From assembly GCF_014905175.1 (NCBI RefSeq), contig NC_057788.1, forward strand, positions 18,198,154 through 18,262,153: a stretch of DNA of 64,000 nt. Direction: 5' to 3'. Source of the DNA: Aphidius gifuensis (lineage: Eukaryota > Arthropoda > Insecta > Hymenoptera > Braconidae). This document shows, in pieces, positions 33,201 to 45,609 of the stretch. Below the pieces are notes generated by a model. The model was not told the DNA's origin, did no database searches, and was given only the letters and a program-made list of their open reading frames with translations. The translations under genes and the position numbers were made by a program. Positions within the stretch are counted from its first letter, which is position 1. Every line of letters begins with the position of its first letter.

Positions 33201-34002
33201 AATTATTATTCGATTTAAACTCATTAAGTTGACATAATATAAATATTGATTAAGTTCAATTAGGTGATTCAGAGCTTTTGAGAAAAATATCGGAATATTT
33301 TTTACTGTCGTTAAAAATAATACAATAGTTGAAAACTTTTTTCGTTGTGATACCCTAACCTTAAACTTGACCTTTATTTTTATTTTATGAATATTTGATT
33401 AAGTACCCTCATAATTTAAATAAGTAGATTCAATTATTTTCCGTAGTAATACAAGTTTAATTGGTCATTATTTTCCAAAGAGATCCAAAATCTTAAATTT
33501 GCTTTTTTTAATTCTAATCTTAATATTGAAGTTATTTTACTAAGTCGTAGGTTTTATTTGGGATTGTAATTATCTGTGATATTTGTTGTGATATCTCCAC
33601 GATGACCAGGATATGTGGTATAAAAAGATGTGGGTGCAAAAGAAAGTGTCTTCCACTATTTTCATTTCCTGTTGGTAATCGACTTCGGTAAGTAAAACCA
33701 GAAATTTTAAAAAATAATAGTACGGTTTTCTTCATCAATTATTGTAACATAATTTATTAGAAAATTATAAGCCGATAGAAAATATAATGCAGAAAAAAAT
33801 AATATTAAATTGCGATAAAATTTTATTTTTTAGTTTTTTCTAATTTTTGATTTGTCAATTTGTAATTATTATTATTATTTGCCACTAATATTTTAATTAT
33901 TCAGAATTGATTACAAACGTGCTGTCAAATACTATAAATTAAAAATTAGAAAAATTAAAGAATTAAATTTCATTGCATTTCAATTTGATTTTGTTTTAGT
34001 TA
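33201..34002. other. No gene seen
   Basis: AT-rich sequence. The frames here are short and unsupported. Confidence 0.4.
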
Positions 34003-34112
34003 TGATTATTTTCTTTTCAAGCACCGGGTGACGAGTACGAAACTCGGAACGAAAGGGACACGGCCTCCCTTGTTTCTGGTGTAGCCCGGTGATTTAAAAA
34101 GAATAATCATAA
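34003..34112. repeat. Palindromic unit CACCGGG...CCCGGTG
   Basis: GATTATTTTCTTTTCAAGCACCGGG is quoted as arms GATTATTTTC and CACCGGG. The inverse lies at CCCGGTGATTTAAAAAGAATAATC, arms CCCGGTG and GAATAATC. The centre has GGGACACGGCCTCCC, shared in diluted form with the repeats at 38.1-38.95 kb. Confidence 0.5.
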
Positions 34113-34269
34113 TAGACGGTAAGCTGATGGCAAAAAAACTAGACTCAACCGTATACGCAAAGAACTTGTCAAAAGGTAGTTCTTGGGACCTAGAACACGT
34201 TGCACATACCCTCAAGCAGTTTTTTGTCCGTCCACAGGTAACCCAGGTAAAAAATCGATTATTCAGACT

Positions 34270-34810
34270 CCTCATAATTATATAATTTTTTGATTAAATA
34301 CTTTCAATTTTATTATATTAACTTAATTTTAAACTCTCAAGCAAATTAGTTGTAGCCCCGCCGAGATATTAATTTTTGAAAATTGCAAAAAACACGATAT
34401 ATAAGAGACGTTATAACTGATTGGCGAGCTAAGGTATTTTTTTTTAATGTATTTTAAATATAAAAAAAAAAATCTCAAGCAAAAAAAAAATAGCTAAAGG
34501 GGTTAAAAAAATTATTAAAAATTAAATTATAAAATTTGAATTATAGAGCAATGCAGGGGCTGAGCGGTATGGGGATTACAGAGCGGCGCGAAAATAATAG
34601 AGTGGTGGGGAGTTTTGCAGTCAGCTTGGAGTTTATTAACAATTAAAATTTCCAAACACACTAATTGTAAATTAATAAAAAAAATAGAAAAAAGGTTTAC
34701 TATTGTAATTTTATTTTACCATTGTGTTGTATGTGACAAGCTGTACATGTGGTTAAAATTTTTTTCTACAAAATGCAATTTGACTGCGAAAGTTTACCGA
34801 TTTAAGTTCG
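34270..34810. other. No gene seen
   Basis: AT-rich with a small G-rich patch at 34553-34612. Nothing supportable. Confidence 0.35.
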
Positions 34811-34814
34811 TTAG

Positions 34815-36075
34815 CTAAGGAATTAATGTTGCCAAAGAATTATGTTTTAAAGAAATATATTTGCTTGAAAAATAATTCTTTGGCAACATTAATTCCTTAG
34901 CTACATCTTTTCCTTAGCTACTTTTTTTCCTTGGACATTTTTATTTTTTGAAAATAAAATAACACGTGTTTTATCTAATTAATAGATCAAAATCCCAAGG
35001 AAAAGCAGTAGCTAAGAAAGAGATGTAGCTAACGAATTACAGTTGCCGAAAATTATTTTCCGAGCAAATATATTTCTTAAAAACATAATTCTTTGGCAAC
35101 ATTAATACCTTAGCTGCATCTTTTCCTTAGCTACTTCTTTTCCTCAGACATTGTTATTTTTCAAAGTAAAATAACATGTATTTTATCTAATTTTTAAATA
35201 AAAATCCCAAGGAAAAGCAGTAACTAAAGAAAAGATGTAGCTCAGGAATTACAGTTGCCAAAAAATTATTTTAGAAGCAAATACATTTCTTAAAACTATA
35301 ATTCTTTGGCAACATTAATTTCTCAGCTACTACTTTGCCTTAGCTACTACTTTTCCTTGGACATTTGTATTTTTGAAAAATAAATTTACATGTATTTTAT
35401 TTATAAACTAAATAAAATATGTCCAAGGAAAAGCAGTAGCTAAGGAATTAATGTGACTAAGGAATTATTTCCTTGTAACATAATTCTTTGGTAGCCTCAA
35501 TTCCTTAGCTACATCTTTTCCTTAGCTACTGCTTTTCCTTGGAAATTTGTTTTTTGAAAAAATAAATTTACATGTATTTTATTTATGAAATAAATAAAAA
35601 ATGTCCAAGGAAAAGCAGTAGCTAAGGAAAAGATGTAGCTAAGGAATTAATGTGACTAAGGGATTATTTTCTCGAAACATAATTCTTTGGCAGCCTCAAT
35701 TCCTTAACTACATCTTTTCTTTAGCTACTGCTTTTTCTTGGACATTTGTATTTTTAAAAAATAAATTTACATGTATTTTATTTATAAAATAAATAAAATA
35801 TGTCCAAGGAAAAGCAGTAGCTAAGGAAAAGATGTAGCTAAGGAATTGAGGTGACTAAGGAAGTATTTCCTTGAGACATAATTTTTTGGCAACATTAATT
35901 CCTTAGCTTCATCTTTTCTTTAGCTACTGCTTTTCCTTGGACATTTGTATTTTTAAAAAATAAATTTACATGTATTTTATTTATAAAATAAATAAAAAAT
36001 GTCCAAGGAAAAGCAGTAGCTAAGGAAAAGATGTAGCTAAGGAATTGATGTGACTAAGGAATTATTTCCTTGAGA
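34815..36075. repeat. Tandem array of self-complementary ~200-bp units (array 1)
   Basis: There are about six units. Each has AATTCCTTAGCTACATCTTT, TCCTTAGCTACTGCTTTTCC and TTGGACA, then an A/T centre with ACATGTATTTTATTTA, then the reverse complement (TGTCCAAGGAAAAGCAGTAG, CTAAGGAAAAGATGTAGCTA). The forward motif recurs near 34891, 35107, 35322, 35503, 35700 and 35900, and the reverse near 34999, 35212, 35426, 35607, 35808 and 36003. Each unit alone is a long hairpin. A second array lies at 54.57-55.69 kb. Confidence 0.85.
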
Positions 36076-36099
36076 CATAATTTTTAAAGTTATTAAATA

Positions 36100-37130
36100 A
36101 TAATTTTTTCAAATAATAACTTTGGAAATATTTGTTGTCAAAAAATTTTAAGATGGGTTGTCAAATTCTTTTTTTATTTGGATTATTTACTTTTCGGTCA
36201 TTTCCGCGATTTAACCCTTTTTTTCCGCCCACAGTCACTTCAGCTCGGAGAAAAAAAGAAAACCGTATTATATTTAATATTTTCGCTGTTAAATTTAAAA
36301 AAATTTATTTGCTTGGAAATAAATTTTTTGGCAGCTGTAATTTTCCTTGTTAAATATGAAATTTTTTGTAATTTATTTTAGTCGGCCCATATAGGTACGT
36401 TTATCAGCTGCCAATCGGAGCCCTTTAGGTATCATATTAAATCATCATTTAAATTCGAAAACAAAAATTACATATGATGTGTCACGACCAGCTGTCGTGT
36501 TGTTGAGGAATTAAAGTTTCAAGGCCACACAACCAGCTTATCAACGTGGCCAAGTAGCATAAGCAAAATATATACTGATTAGTCAATAAAATATAAAATT
36601 TAAAATGTTATAATAGCAAATAATAATTTAAGATTGATAAGATGTCCGATATTAGTTAGAAATAGTCATTCTTTCCTAATTTATTTGTATATTAGTTGGA
36701 ATCAAAAAAAAGCAGCAAGATCAGGGGAAAATTATTTTTCGTCGTTTTCATTCCAGACCGATGTATTTAGTAATTTTTAAGAGCTATTAATTTTACTATT
36801 TTGAGAAATTTTATATTTAAATATTAGGTAGCTTGATAGAAAATTGCGTCCATACGTCCTGTGTCCTTCTCGCGTTATAAAATAATATATTTTTTTAAAA
36901 GCAAATCAATTTTCCAATTTTTATGAATTTTTTATTTTGGAATTTTTAATGATCAAATGTTCGAGTTTTAAATTGTAAAATTAATTTAAATTATCATTTT
37001 TTTTTTTCTACATGCTCTGGGATTGCAGCTACAAAGATAGTAGGTTAATTTGATTGCATTTTTAATTAATTTTTAATGTCGAAAATTTCAAATTTTAATA
37101 GTTGCTACCTCGAGATTAACAAGGAGAAAT
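36100..37130. other. No gene seen
   Basis: AT-rich, with weak similarity near 36890-37050 to the alternating repeats at 38 kb (AAAAGCAAATCAATTTTCCAA). Confidence 0.35.
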
Positions 37131-37673
37131 TTGTGGGGAAAATTAAAGCTCCCTAATGACAATTTATATCGTCATCTAATTTTGAAGTCTGTCATGTCGA
37201 AGGTCTTAAGCCAAGGAAACACAATCAAGAGACTACAATATATAAATGCTATGGAGAAAAAGAAAAATAAAAAACTCATCGACCCCGAAAATATTGAGAC
37301 TCCATTGGTCCGTAGTTTGATTGAGACTCAGATGCGTAATCAAAAAACAACAAAAAATGGTAGACGCTATCCAATAGAAATTAAAGTATTTTGTTTGGGT
37401 CAAAGAAAAAGATCCACTAAGGCCTATAAAAATTTAAATTCTGAAATGCCATTTTGTATTCCTTCGATATCAACTTTAGAGCGTCTATCAGCAAATATAT
37501 TAGTCGATGTTCGTTTCAATTCTATCGTTTTAAAAGCATTAGCAAAAAGAGCAAGCCAATTGTCATTCAAAGATAGGCACGTCGTCATAATGTTTGACGA
37601 AGTTTATACTACAATGGATTTTGAGACTAATACAGGCGTTTATCATCTCCACTCAAAACAATCAGATAAGTAA
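37131..37673 (+). pseudogene. P-element/THAP9-like transposase fragment
   Basis: A 180-residue frame contains LIETQMRNQKTTKNGRRY..EIKVFCLGQRKRSTKAYKNL, quoted in parts, and SISTLERL. It then reaches RHVVIMFDEVYTTMDFE, which fits the start of the RNase-H-like catalytic domain of P-type transposases with its first catalytic Asp in FDE. The remaining catalytic residues are absent because the frame stops soon after, and no THAP zinc finger is seen upstream. The start codon is uncertain. It is clearly a truncated copy. Confidence 0.6.
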
Positions 37674-38100
37674 TCGATTAAAAAATATTTAAAAAACTTG
37701 GCAAGTATAGTCATACTAACAACAATAACTTTTTTTTTTCATTGATTCTGTGACAGAAAATAGCAGACGATTGATACAACCTTGCCTTTTGATGATGGTG
37801 CTATAAAATATATTTTGGAAAGGCATAAAAAAAAAAAAAAGGTTAATGTATATTTTGTATTATCACAGCTACAACCATCATAAAAACAAATATATACAAA
37901 TAACAATAATTATTTTTTTTCTATGACACTGTAACAAATTCTTGGCCGAGGGAACTAACAGAGGATATGGACTATTGACAAGGACGAGCATAAGAAATCT
38001 GATGAAAGATAGCTTTTGAAAAAATAAGGTCAATTTATTTCATTGTATAAACGACTGGATTAATCGAACTTTAAATATAATATTATTTTATTCTGTGCCT
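37674..38100. other. No gene seen
   Basis: AT-rich flank of the P-like fragment. Nothing supportable. Confidence 0.35.
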
Positions 38101-38950
38101 CAGATTACAAGTACAAATGACAGCATGAAATAGGAATTGTGATTCCCTGCTTATTGTTTCCCCATTTAAATTGGGCGCTTTTCAATGATTAAAATTGCAT
38201 AATAAAAAAAGAAAAATTGAAAAATTAATTTGCTTTTTAAAAAATATATTATTTTATTTTAGTTATTATTATTTTGATTTAAAGCACCTAATCTCAATAG
38301 GGAAACGACAAGCAGGGAGTCACGGTCTCTCTTTTGTGCTGTCCTTCGTAGCTGCAATTCGAGGCATAGAATAAAATAATAATAACTAAAATAAAATAAT
38401 ATATTTATTAAAAAGCAAATCAATTTTCCAATTTTTAAGAATTCTTTTATTATGCAATTTTGATTATTAAATATTCAATTTTTGAATTGGAAAATTAATT
38501 TGCTTTATTAAAAATATATCATTTTATTTTAGTTATGATTATTTTATTTTATGCCTCCAATTGCAGCTACGAAAGATAGCACAAAAAAGAGACTGTGACT
38601 CCCTGCTTGTCGTTTCCCCATTGAAATTGGGTGCTTTAAATTAAAATAATAATAACTAAAATAAAATAATATATTTTTTAAAAAGCGAATTAATTTTCCA
38701 ATTTTTATAAATTCTTTCATTATGTAATTTTAATTATTGAATATTTGATTTTTGAATTGGAAACTTAATTTACTTTTTAAAAATTATATTATTTTATTTT
38801 AGTTATTATTATTGTATTTTAAAGCACCCGATTTCAATGGGGAATCGACAAACAGGGAGTCACGGTCTCCGTTTTCTGCTATCCTTCGTAGCTGCAAGTT
38901 GAGGCATAAAATAAAATAATAATAACCAAAATAAAAATGTATATTTTATA
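38100..38950. repeat. Repeats in alternating orientation
   Basis: Four related blocks contain TTTTAGTTATTATTATTTT, AAAGCACC(T/C)(A/G)AT, GGGAGTCACGGTCTC and CCTTCGTAGCTGCAA. Blocks at about 38266-38420 and 38790-38930 are forward. Those at about 38100-38200 and 38540-38690 are reversed. Junctions are palindromic around AAAGCAAATTAATTTTCCAA. Confidence 0.65.
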
Positions 38951-39036
38951 AAAAAAAAAATTAATTTTTTAATTTTGCAATATTTTTCATATCACTTTAT
39001 AAACTTCCTGTCAGGTAAAAAAAATATTGCGTTTCT

Positions 39037-39735
39037 TTGAGGAGCTACAATGCACTACAAGAATCAAGTATTGGTAGTGATACAATAACACTTGTTCAAC
39101 ATGCATCATGTTCACCAAGATCAACACCACAAAGATTACCTGCTGATCTTAAACAACAATGGTCAATATTAACACCACCACCTGATATATTATGCACACG
39201 TACATCAACAACAACAACAACAATAAATGAAAAATCTAGTCTAGTTAATGGACGTCTTATTTATAATAGTAAACGTTCATTCTCACCACAATCTGGTACA
39301 TAATAAGAGTCAACAACAATTGTATCAATAAATTCACTATTAAATACATAATCAGCAGTACCACCAACATCAACAACAAGGACAACAATCACAATTATCA
39401 ATGCAATTACAATAATAATTACAACAGGCAATGCAAGCACAACAACAAGCTCAAAATCAAGTTGCAAATCAAAATCAACAATTCCAACTCAAGTTTAACA
39501 AACTGTTACTGTATCACAACCACCATCAATTGTTAATTCAGTACCACAACAACAAGTAACACATCCTGGACAACAACCAGTTAATGTTGTACAACAATAA
39601 CAACAACAGGGTAATGTACCTGGACAACAAATTGTAAGACATTAACAACAACAACAGCCACAAAGAGAAAGACCAACAATTTGGCAGGGTTTACTTGAAT
39701 GGATTATATACCTTGGATTATATACGATGGAGTTA
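39037..39735 (+). pseudogene. Gln-rich pseudogene, possibly MED25-derived
   Basis: The plus frame reads through PADLKQQWSILTPPP, a Gln-rich region and finally RERPTIWQGLLEWI. The last motif resembles the start of the ACID region of Mediator subunit 25, preceded in insects by Gln-rich sequence, and I rate this as plausible only. Many stops are TAA at places where neighbours are CAA, consistent with C-to-T change at Gln codons (near 39301, 39598 and 39644). After the motif the sequence leaves the family. Confidence 0.4.
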
Positions 39736-39807
39736 TTCAGTATATTTTATATTATTATTTATTTAATTTTTATATTATTTCTTAATAAATTGTTTTTTCT
39801 CTTACAG

Positions 39808-40211
39808 TGACAAGAGATACTCGCAATAAAGATGATGTAGCTGTCATTGACTTGGTGAGTGATGATGATGAACCATTATATTGTATTTTTTTTTTTTTTT
39901 TCAATAATTTTTATTTTCAATAATTTTTCAATAAAAGATTAATTAATTAAGATTTATTAATTCATTGTTGTTTTTTTTTTTTTTTTACAGTAACCAGAAA
40001 TACTCGCGAGCAAGAATATGAAGATGGTGACGATAATGATGATGCAGACACCGTCATTTGGGAATCGGAGGAGCTGGTTGGGAGGATCGAGGACGCAGAT
40101 TTTTACAATTGCTGCTATATGCCAAGTGAGAAGTCCAGAGGGGACAAATTTGTCGTGATCCAATGTGGTCACAAGATTATTTGTTTTTTCGAATATTTAT
40201 TGAATAAATAA
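39808..40211 (+). pseudogene. Two related terminal exons, Cys/His-rich end
   Basis: Two exons follow strong acceptors (CTCTTACAG near 39807 and TTTTTTTACAG near 39990) and start alike: VTRDTRNKDDVAVIDLVSDD and VTRNTREQEYEDGDDNDD. The second continues through acidic sequence to YNCCYMPSEKSRGDKF and IQCGHKIICFFEYLLNK, then a stop at 40211. The CC...CGHxxxC pattern is a partial RING-like finger. The two exons may be duplicates or alternative 3' exons. Family unknown. Confidence 0.35.
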
Positions 40212-40424
40212 ATAAATGAATTCACATTTTTCAAGTATACTGTTTTTTAATTAATCCCTTTCCTATGGTTTTTTATTTTTCACATAAATTATTTTCCTGT
40301 TTCCGAATTTTAGTGAGTGTTGATAATATTGTTATTGAAAATATCGCTAGTAGTCCATGAAAAATAAAATGGTGGCGCTAGTGTGATAGTGTCGCTAGTG
40401 GTCATCAAAAAGTGGGGATGAAGC

Positions 40425-40433
40425 TATATAAAT
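40425..40433 (+). promoter_or_regulatory. TATA box upstream of Polinton A polB
   Basis: TATATAAAT lies about 25-35 bp before CATTCTTCTGACACATTCAC, a plausible initiator region, and about 90 bp before the leader intron donor. Position and consensus fit a Pol II core promoter. Confidence 0.5.
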
Positions 40434-40515
40434 GATAGTACATCTAACTCATTCTTCTGACACATTCACTGTGGTCTGCTGTCAAAAACAGTATATATTG
40501 ATATAAAAATATCAG

Positions 40516-40924
40516 GTGAGTCTTAACCAAAATTTAATAATCAATGAGTATTTCTATAATCCTAAGATATTTTATAAAATTTTTCAATAAACTATCCTTT
40601 GATTTTCACTAGTTATCATTCTACAACGATATCTTTTGCACCAGGTTGTTATTTTTCTGTATGAAAAATAACCTCAAAATTTTGTTGTAATCCATCATTA
40701 TCTTGTCAATTTCTGAATATTTTCCAAAAGTTTCAAGTCAATTATTCTTAAATTTTCACTAGCTATCATTCTACATGAATATTCTTCTATAAAAAATAAC
40801 CTCAAAATCTTTTTATAATCCATCTTTATCTTTGCAATTTTTAAATATATTTTGAAATTTTTAAGTCAATTATCCATAGATTTTCACTTGCAATCATTCT
40901 ACATGAATATTTTTTGATTTTTAG
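40516..40924 (+). other. 5' leader intron of Polinton A polB
   Basis: The donor CAG|GTGAGT at 40516 and acceptor TTTTTAG at 40924 bracket 409 bp, and the polB ATG follows 26 bp later. The intron contains three tandem copies of a unit of about 125-155 bp with TTTTCACTAG(T/C)TATCATTCTACA and AAAAATAACCTCAAAAT. Confidence 0.55.
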
Positions 40925-40950
40925 GTTAACCAAACAAATATTAAAATATA

Positions 40951-43900
40951 ATGGATTTAAACACGCAGTGCAGACAACGTCGAGAGGATTATCGAAAAAT
41001 AGTTGAACGTTTACACCAGATCCTGGATCACGATCAAATCAATTCTACAATTATTTCATTACGCAGAGATAATGCAAATTATAATAGATCATGTGCAAGT
41101 CTGTCAGGTGCTCATAAAAATTGCACTCAGGCAACAGTGGGAATCCTGACAACTTATTCATCCAGATTACAAAGTTTGCAAGTACGAGGCGCAGGTGTAT
41201 CTTCAACAGTTGATCTATTAAACGATACTACTGAAAATTACATTGAATGGCAAGATTTGGGAAATGTATTCAGAAACAGGATGAAGACTAGCATTATAAT
41301 TAATTTAAAACATAAAGATATAAAAGATTTACTTTCCGACGCTAAAGAAATGTTGATTAGTCAGATAGCTTTTATTTTACAAGATAAAAATGCGCTCAAA
41401 GTCAATACTGTATTAGCTCTAAACTGTGAAATCGAAAAACTTTCGAATAAAAGTGTAGAAGTTGAAACAAAATATTTCAGTGAAGGCAGTTTTGAGGTTT
41501 TGCAATCATTAGATCTAAGTCAACTATTTAAGGAAAATTTTTAACATTTTTTAGAAGATGTTGAGGAAGCTCTTCATCTTGAAATCCAAATAAACGATTA
41601 CATACCACTGCAAGGTGGTAATTCATCTTTCGTTGAAATGCCATCATGGATAATTAAAACTCATTCAGTTATCAACGTTAAAAATTCAGACAATTTTTGT
41701 TTTATTTGGTCAGTTTTAGCATGTTTATACAAGATGCCTAACCATACTGACCGTGTGAGTCAATATAAGAAACATATTGATAGATTAAATTGTAGCGAAA
41801 TCATTTTCCCCATAACATGGGAAAAAATCAAAAATTTTGAAAGAAAAAATGAGTTAAAAATTAATATTTACGGAATAGAGAATGATGATGATGATGATGA
41901 TGAGGAAAAAAAAATAAAAAACGTAGAAAAGAAAGGATTGTTCCATATTATATTAGCAAGAATGAATCTAATTTGAAAACAATTCATCTTATAATGATCA
42001 AAAGAGATAAAGAAGCAAAAAATGATGATGATGATGATGATGATGAGTTAGATTCGCAAAAAAATTTATCACAATATCATTTCGCTTGGATTAAAAATAT
42101 ATCGAGATTAGTAAGTGCGCAATGATGATGATGATGATGATGATGATGAGTTGGATTCACAAAAAAATTTATCACAATATCATTTCGCTTGGATTAAAAA
42201 TTTATCAAGATTAGTGAGTCCGCAAATTTCCAAACATAATGAAAAGAAAATAATTTGCGATCGCTGCTTATGTCATTTTCAATCTCAAAAATCTCGTGAT
42301 AATCATAAAAAATGTACAAGTGCAATGTCATGACCGACTGCAAAAAATAATATTTTAAACTTTATAAGCTATAAACATCAATTAACGGTACCGTTTATAA
42401 TTTATGGTGATTTAGAATGTTTATTGGAGAAAGTGCAGAGTAAAAAACTTCAAAAAAAAAATCAAATTTATCAAAAACATGTTCCAAGTAGTTCAGCATA
42501 TTATTTGAAGTGTAGTTACGACAATTCACTTTCTATGTTTAATCTTCATAGAGGTAAAATTGAATGGTTTATTACAGAGCTTGAACAAATTGCTCATCAA
42601 GTTAATAAAATAATAGATGATATTAAACCTATGTCTCTTACGCGAGATGAAGAATTACAATTTTTAGATGCTAAAAAATGTCATATTTGTGACGAAAATT
42701 TCACGAAAAATAACGTTAAAGTGCGTGATGATTCTCATTGGACGTCAGAGTACCGAGGTACCACCCATCAAATATGTAATATAAATTATCAAGAATCATG
42801 TATCATCTTTGTAGTATTTCATAACCTGACAGGCTATGATGCACATTTTATCATCAAAAAATTAAAAAACCAGTTCGAAGGTAAAATTGATATACTTGGA
42901 ATCAATAAAGAAAGATATATTTCATTTACAAAACGTATCAAGGGTACTAGAATAAGATTGAGATTCATCGATTCATATAGATTTATGGCAAGTTCCATAG
43001 ATTCATTATCGAATAATTTAGATGATAATAAAAAATCAATAACGAAAAGTCTCTGTAAAAATGATGATGAATTCAATTGAAATACAAAGAAGGGAGTTTT
43101 TCCATATAATTATCTTGATGAATGGAAAAAATTTGATGATACAACACTGCCATCGAAAGATCAATTTTATTTAAAATTGAATGAAGAAAATATTTCAGAT
43201 GAAGCATATGCACATGCTTTAAATTTTTGGCAAAAGTTTAATATAAAAACCTTGGAAGAATATTCTGATTTATTTTTACAGACTGATGTCGCTCTTTTAG
43301 TTGATGTTTCCGAAAGCTTCAGAGCTGATTGTTTGAATACATATGTTAGATCCAGCACACTATTATACGCTACCTGGACTTAGTTTTAGTGCAATGTTGA
43401 GATATACTCAGATTGAACTAGGATTGTTAACAGATCCTGGAATGATGTTGTTTATTGAGCAAGGTATAAGAGGTGGTTCATCACAAGTTTCGAATCGATA
43501 TGGCCGAGCTAATAATCGATATATGGGCAGTGAATATAATATTGAAGAAGAAGAGTCATTTTCAATGTATTTTGATTTGAACAATATGTATGGAGCTGCA
43601 ATGAGGGAATGTCTTCCAACATGTAAATTTCAATGGATTGATAACTTTGATTCAATTGCTGATAATTCAAAATGTGGATACATTCTTGAAGTTGATTTAG
43701 ATTATCCTGCAAGTTTGCATCATCATCATGAAGATTTTCCGTTAGCACCAGTACGCGAAAAACCACCTCTAGAAACCAGTAAAACTACAAAACTACTGGC
43801 AATTCTAGACAATAAAAAAAATTATAAGTTATTCATTATAGGAACTTGAAACAATATTGTTCTTTAGGGATGATTATTACTAAAGTTCATCGTGTTCTAA

Positions 43901-44828
43901 AATTTGAACAAAGTTCATGGCTTAAACCATATATTGATTTTAATACTGAGTTACGGAAACAAGCCCGTAGTGCATTTGAAAAAGATCTTAGAAAATTATT
44001 CATCAATGCAATTTATGGTAAAACTCTAGAGTCTGTAAGAACTTGTGAATCAATAAAACTTGTACAAAAATATGGCGGCAAAGGCGGAGCAAGATTTTAC
44101 ATCTCAAAGCCAAACTTCCATACTCATCTAATTATTGATGATCTTATAATAATTGAGGTGAAACCAACAAGTATACTTTTCGATAAACTAATTTATCTTG
44201 GATTTTCTATTTTGGAAATGTCAAATTTATATATGTATCATTTTCATTGTCATTTTATAAAACCAAAATATCGAGATAAAGTCAAGTATTTATATGGTGA
44301 TACTGATTTTGCTGTTTACTATATATTCAGTCATAGTCCTTATGATTTAATTCGTAATAATCCTAATAAATTTGACACATCTGATTATATAGAAAATAAT
44401 CAATATGGAATTCCATTAAAAAATAAAAAAGTTATTGGTATGATAAAAGATGAGAATAACGAAATAAAATAATGAAAGAATTCATTGGTTTACGAAGTAA
44501 ATTATACTCCTATGTTATAAAAGATGAGAATAATTCAATAAAAAAACTTGTTCATATGAAAGCAAAGGGTGTCAAAAGATCAACTATAAGACAAATAACT
44601 TTCGATGATTATAAAAATTGTTTTATCAATCATGTTATTTCGAAAAAGCAACAAAATATTATAAGATCACATAAACATGAAGTAACAGCAAGAAAAATTG
44701 AAAAAATAGCTTGGGAAGATGATAAACGTCAGTTAATTAATGGTGAAACTGACACTTTGCCTTGGGGCTATATACCTTTTGAACGAATGTGTTTGAGTAA
44801 AAGTATATATAAAAGAAAATATAAATGA
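40951..44828 (+). pseudogene. polB: Polinton A protein-primed DNA polymerase B
   Basis: Nearly full-length family B polymerase. The N-terminal region (40951-41976) shares one frame across a TAA at 41542-41544. A Cys/His finger (CDRCLCHFQSQKSRDNH) is near 42260. The exonuclease region shows IYGDLECLLE near 42400 and FHNLTGYDAHFII near 42815. Palm motif A is MYFDLNNMYG (about 43568), motif B is INAIYGK (about 44005) and motif C is YGDTDF (about 44295). The C-terminal block has KGVKRSTIRQITFDDYKNC and DTLPWGY. Interruptions include TGA at 42331-42333 and 43078-43080, frame changes near 43345, 43846 and 44465, and an in-coding duplication at 42020-42219. It is non-functional as it stands. Confidence 0.9.
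42020..42219 (+). repeat. ~100-bp duplication inside polB with (GAT)n
   Basis: The segment with a GATGATGAT run, TCACAATATCATTTCGCTTGG and AGATTAGT(A/G)AGT occurs twice (about 42020-42119 and 42121-42219). The expected polymerase sequence is present once per copy, so this is a local duplication, probably mediated by the GAT microsatellite. Confidence 0.7.
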
Positions 44829-44919
44829 TGTAAATAAAAATAATTTTTGAAAAATAAATACACATTGATTGTTTTTTTATTCATTAGTTTATTGATTATA
44901 TATTCATTCATTATGACTA

Positions 44920-45560
44920 TTGTCAAATCCAAGATATTCTACATACATCTTTCTCCCTCGTCTCTTTAGAACTTTTTCAATCAAATAAATGTCGGAATGT
45001 CGAACTTTTTGTAGCTCTTCAGTATAAAAGCTTCCTTGTATTGGATTTTCTTGATAGTCTTTAGGCTTATACGTTACAGTTGATGTTTTATTAATTTTAG
45101 TAATTGTAAATATTTCATGTGTCCCATTTGTTTTATATCCTTTATCAAAGACATGCTTATATTTACTTATTCTTACATTTTGATTTAATTCAAATTTGAT
45201 TTTAATATGACAATGATTTAAACTTTTAATTTGTTTGTTTTAATATTTCAATATTTTTAACAACAACTTCAACAGGTTTCATTTTAATTGTGTGATGTTT
45301 TGTATTATTATATATTTAATTAATTCTGGGAGCAATTTTAACCATTTATAATTCCCTTGCAAGCTAAATTCGAAAAACATTTTGTTCTATTAAACCGTTC
45401 AACTATTGATGCTTTTAAATGAGTAAATGTTGAATACATATGAACATTATATCTTTTTAACATTGTTTTAAATATTGAATTATAAAATTCTGTTCCTTGA
45501 TCCACATGAAGATTTTTTACATATTCGACCTTTTTTGGATTATGATGGACAAATATACTG
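44920..45560 (-). pseudogene. Polinton A integrase with chromodomain remnant
   Basis: Minus-strand fragments in several frames are colinear with the integrase at 61.4-62.4 kb. They comprise HVDQGTEFYN (second catalytic Asp), LKASIVERFNRT (catalytic Glu), a KYKHVFDKGYKTN stretch, TVTYKPKDYQENP, DIYLIEKVLKRRG and YLGFDNSHN. The first catalytic Asp block is missing, as is the part between the Glu helix and the GDKVRIS-type segment. It is oriented tail to tail with polB, as in copy B. Confidence 0.75.
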
Positions 45561-45609
45561 ACGAATGTATACGGACTGATTTTTTTTTTTTCTTTTTTTT
45601 TTTTTTTAA

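Noticed and set aside
34006..34275. 89-residue minus frame with Cys residues
   Set aside because: Lies across a palindromic repeat unit. Cysteine spacing fits no finger and there are no splice signals.
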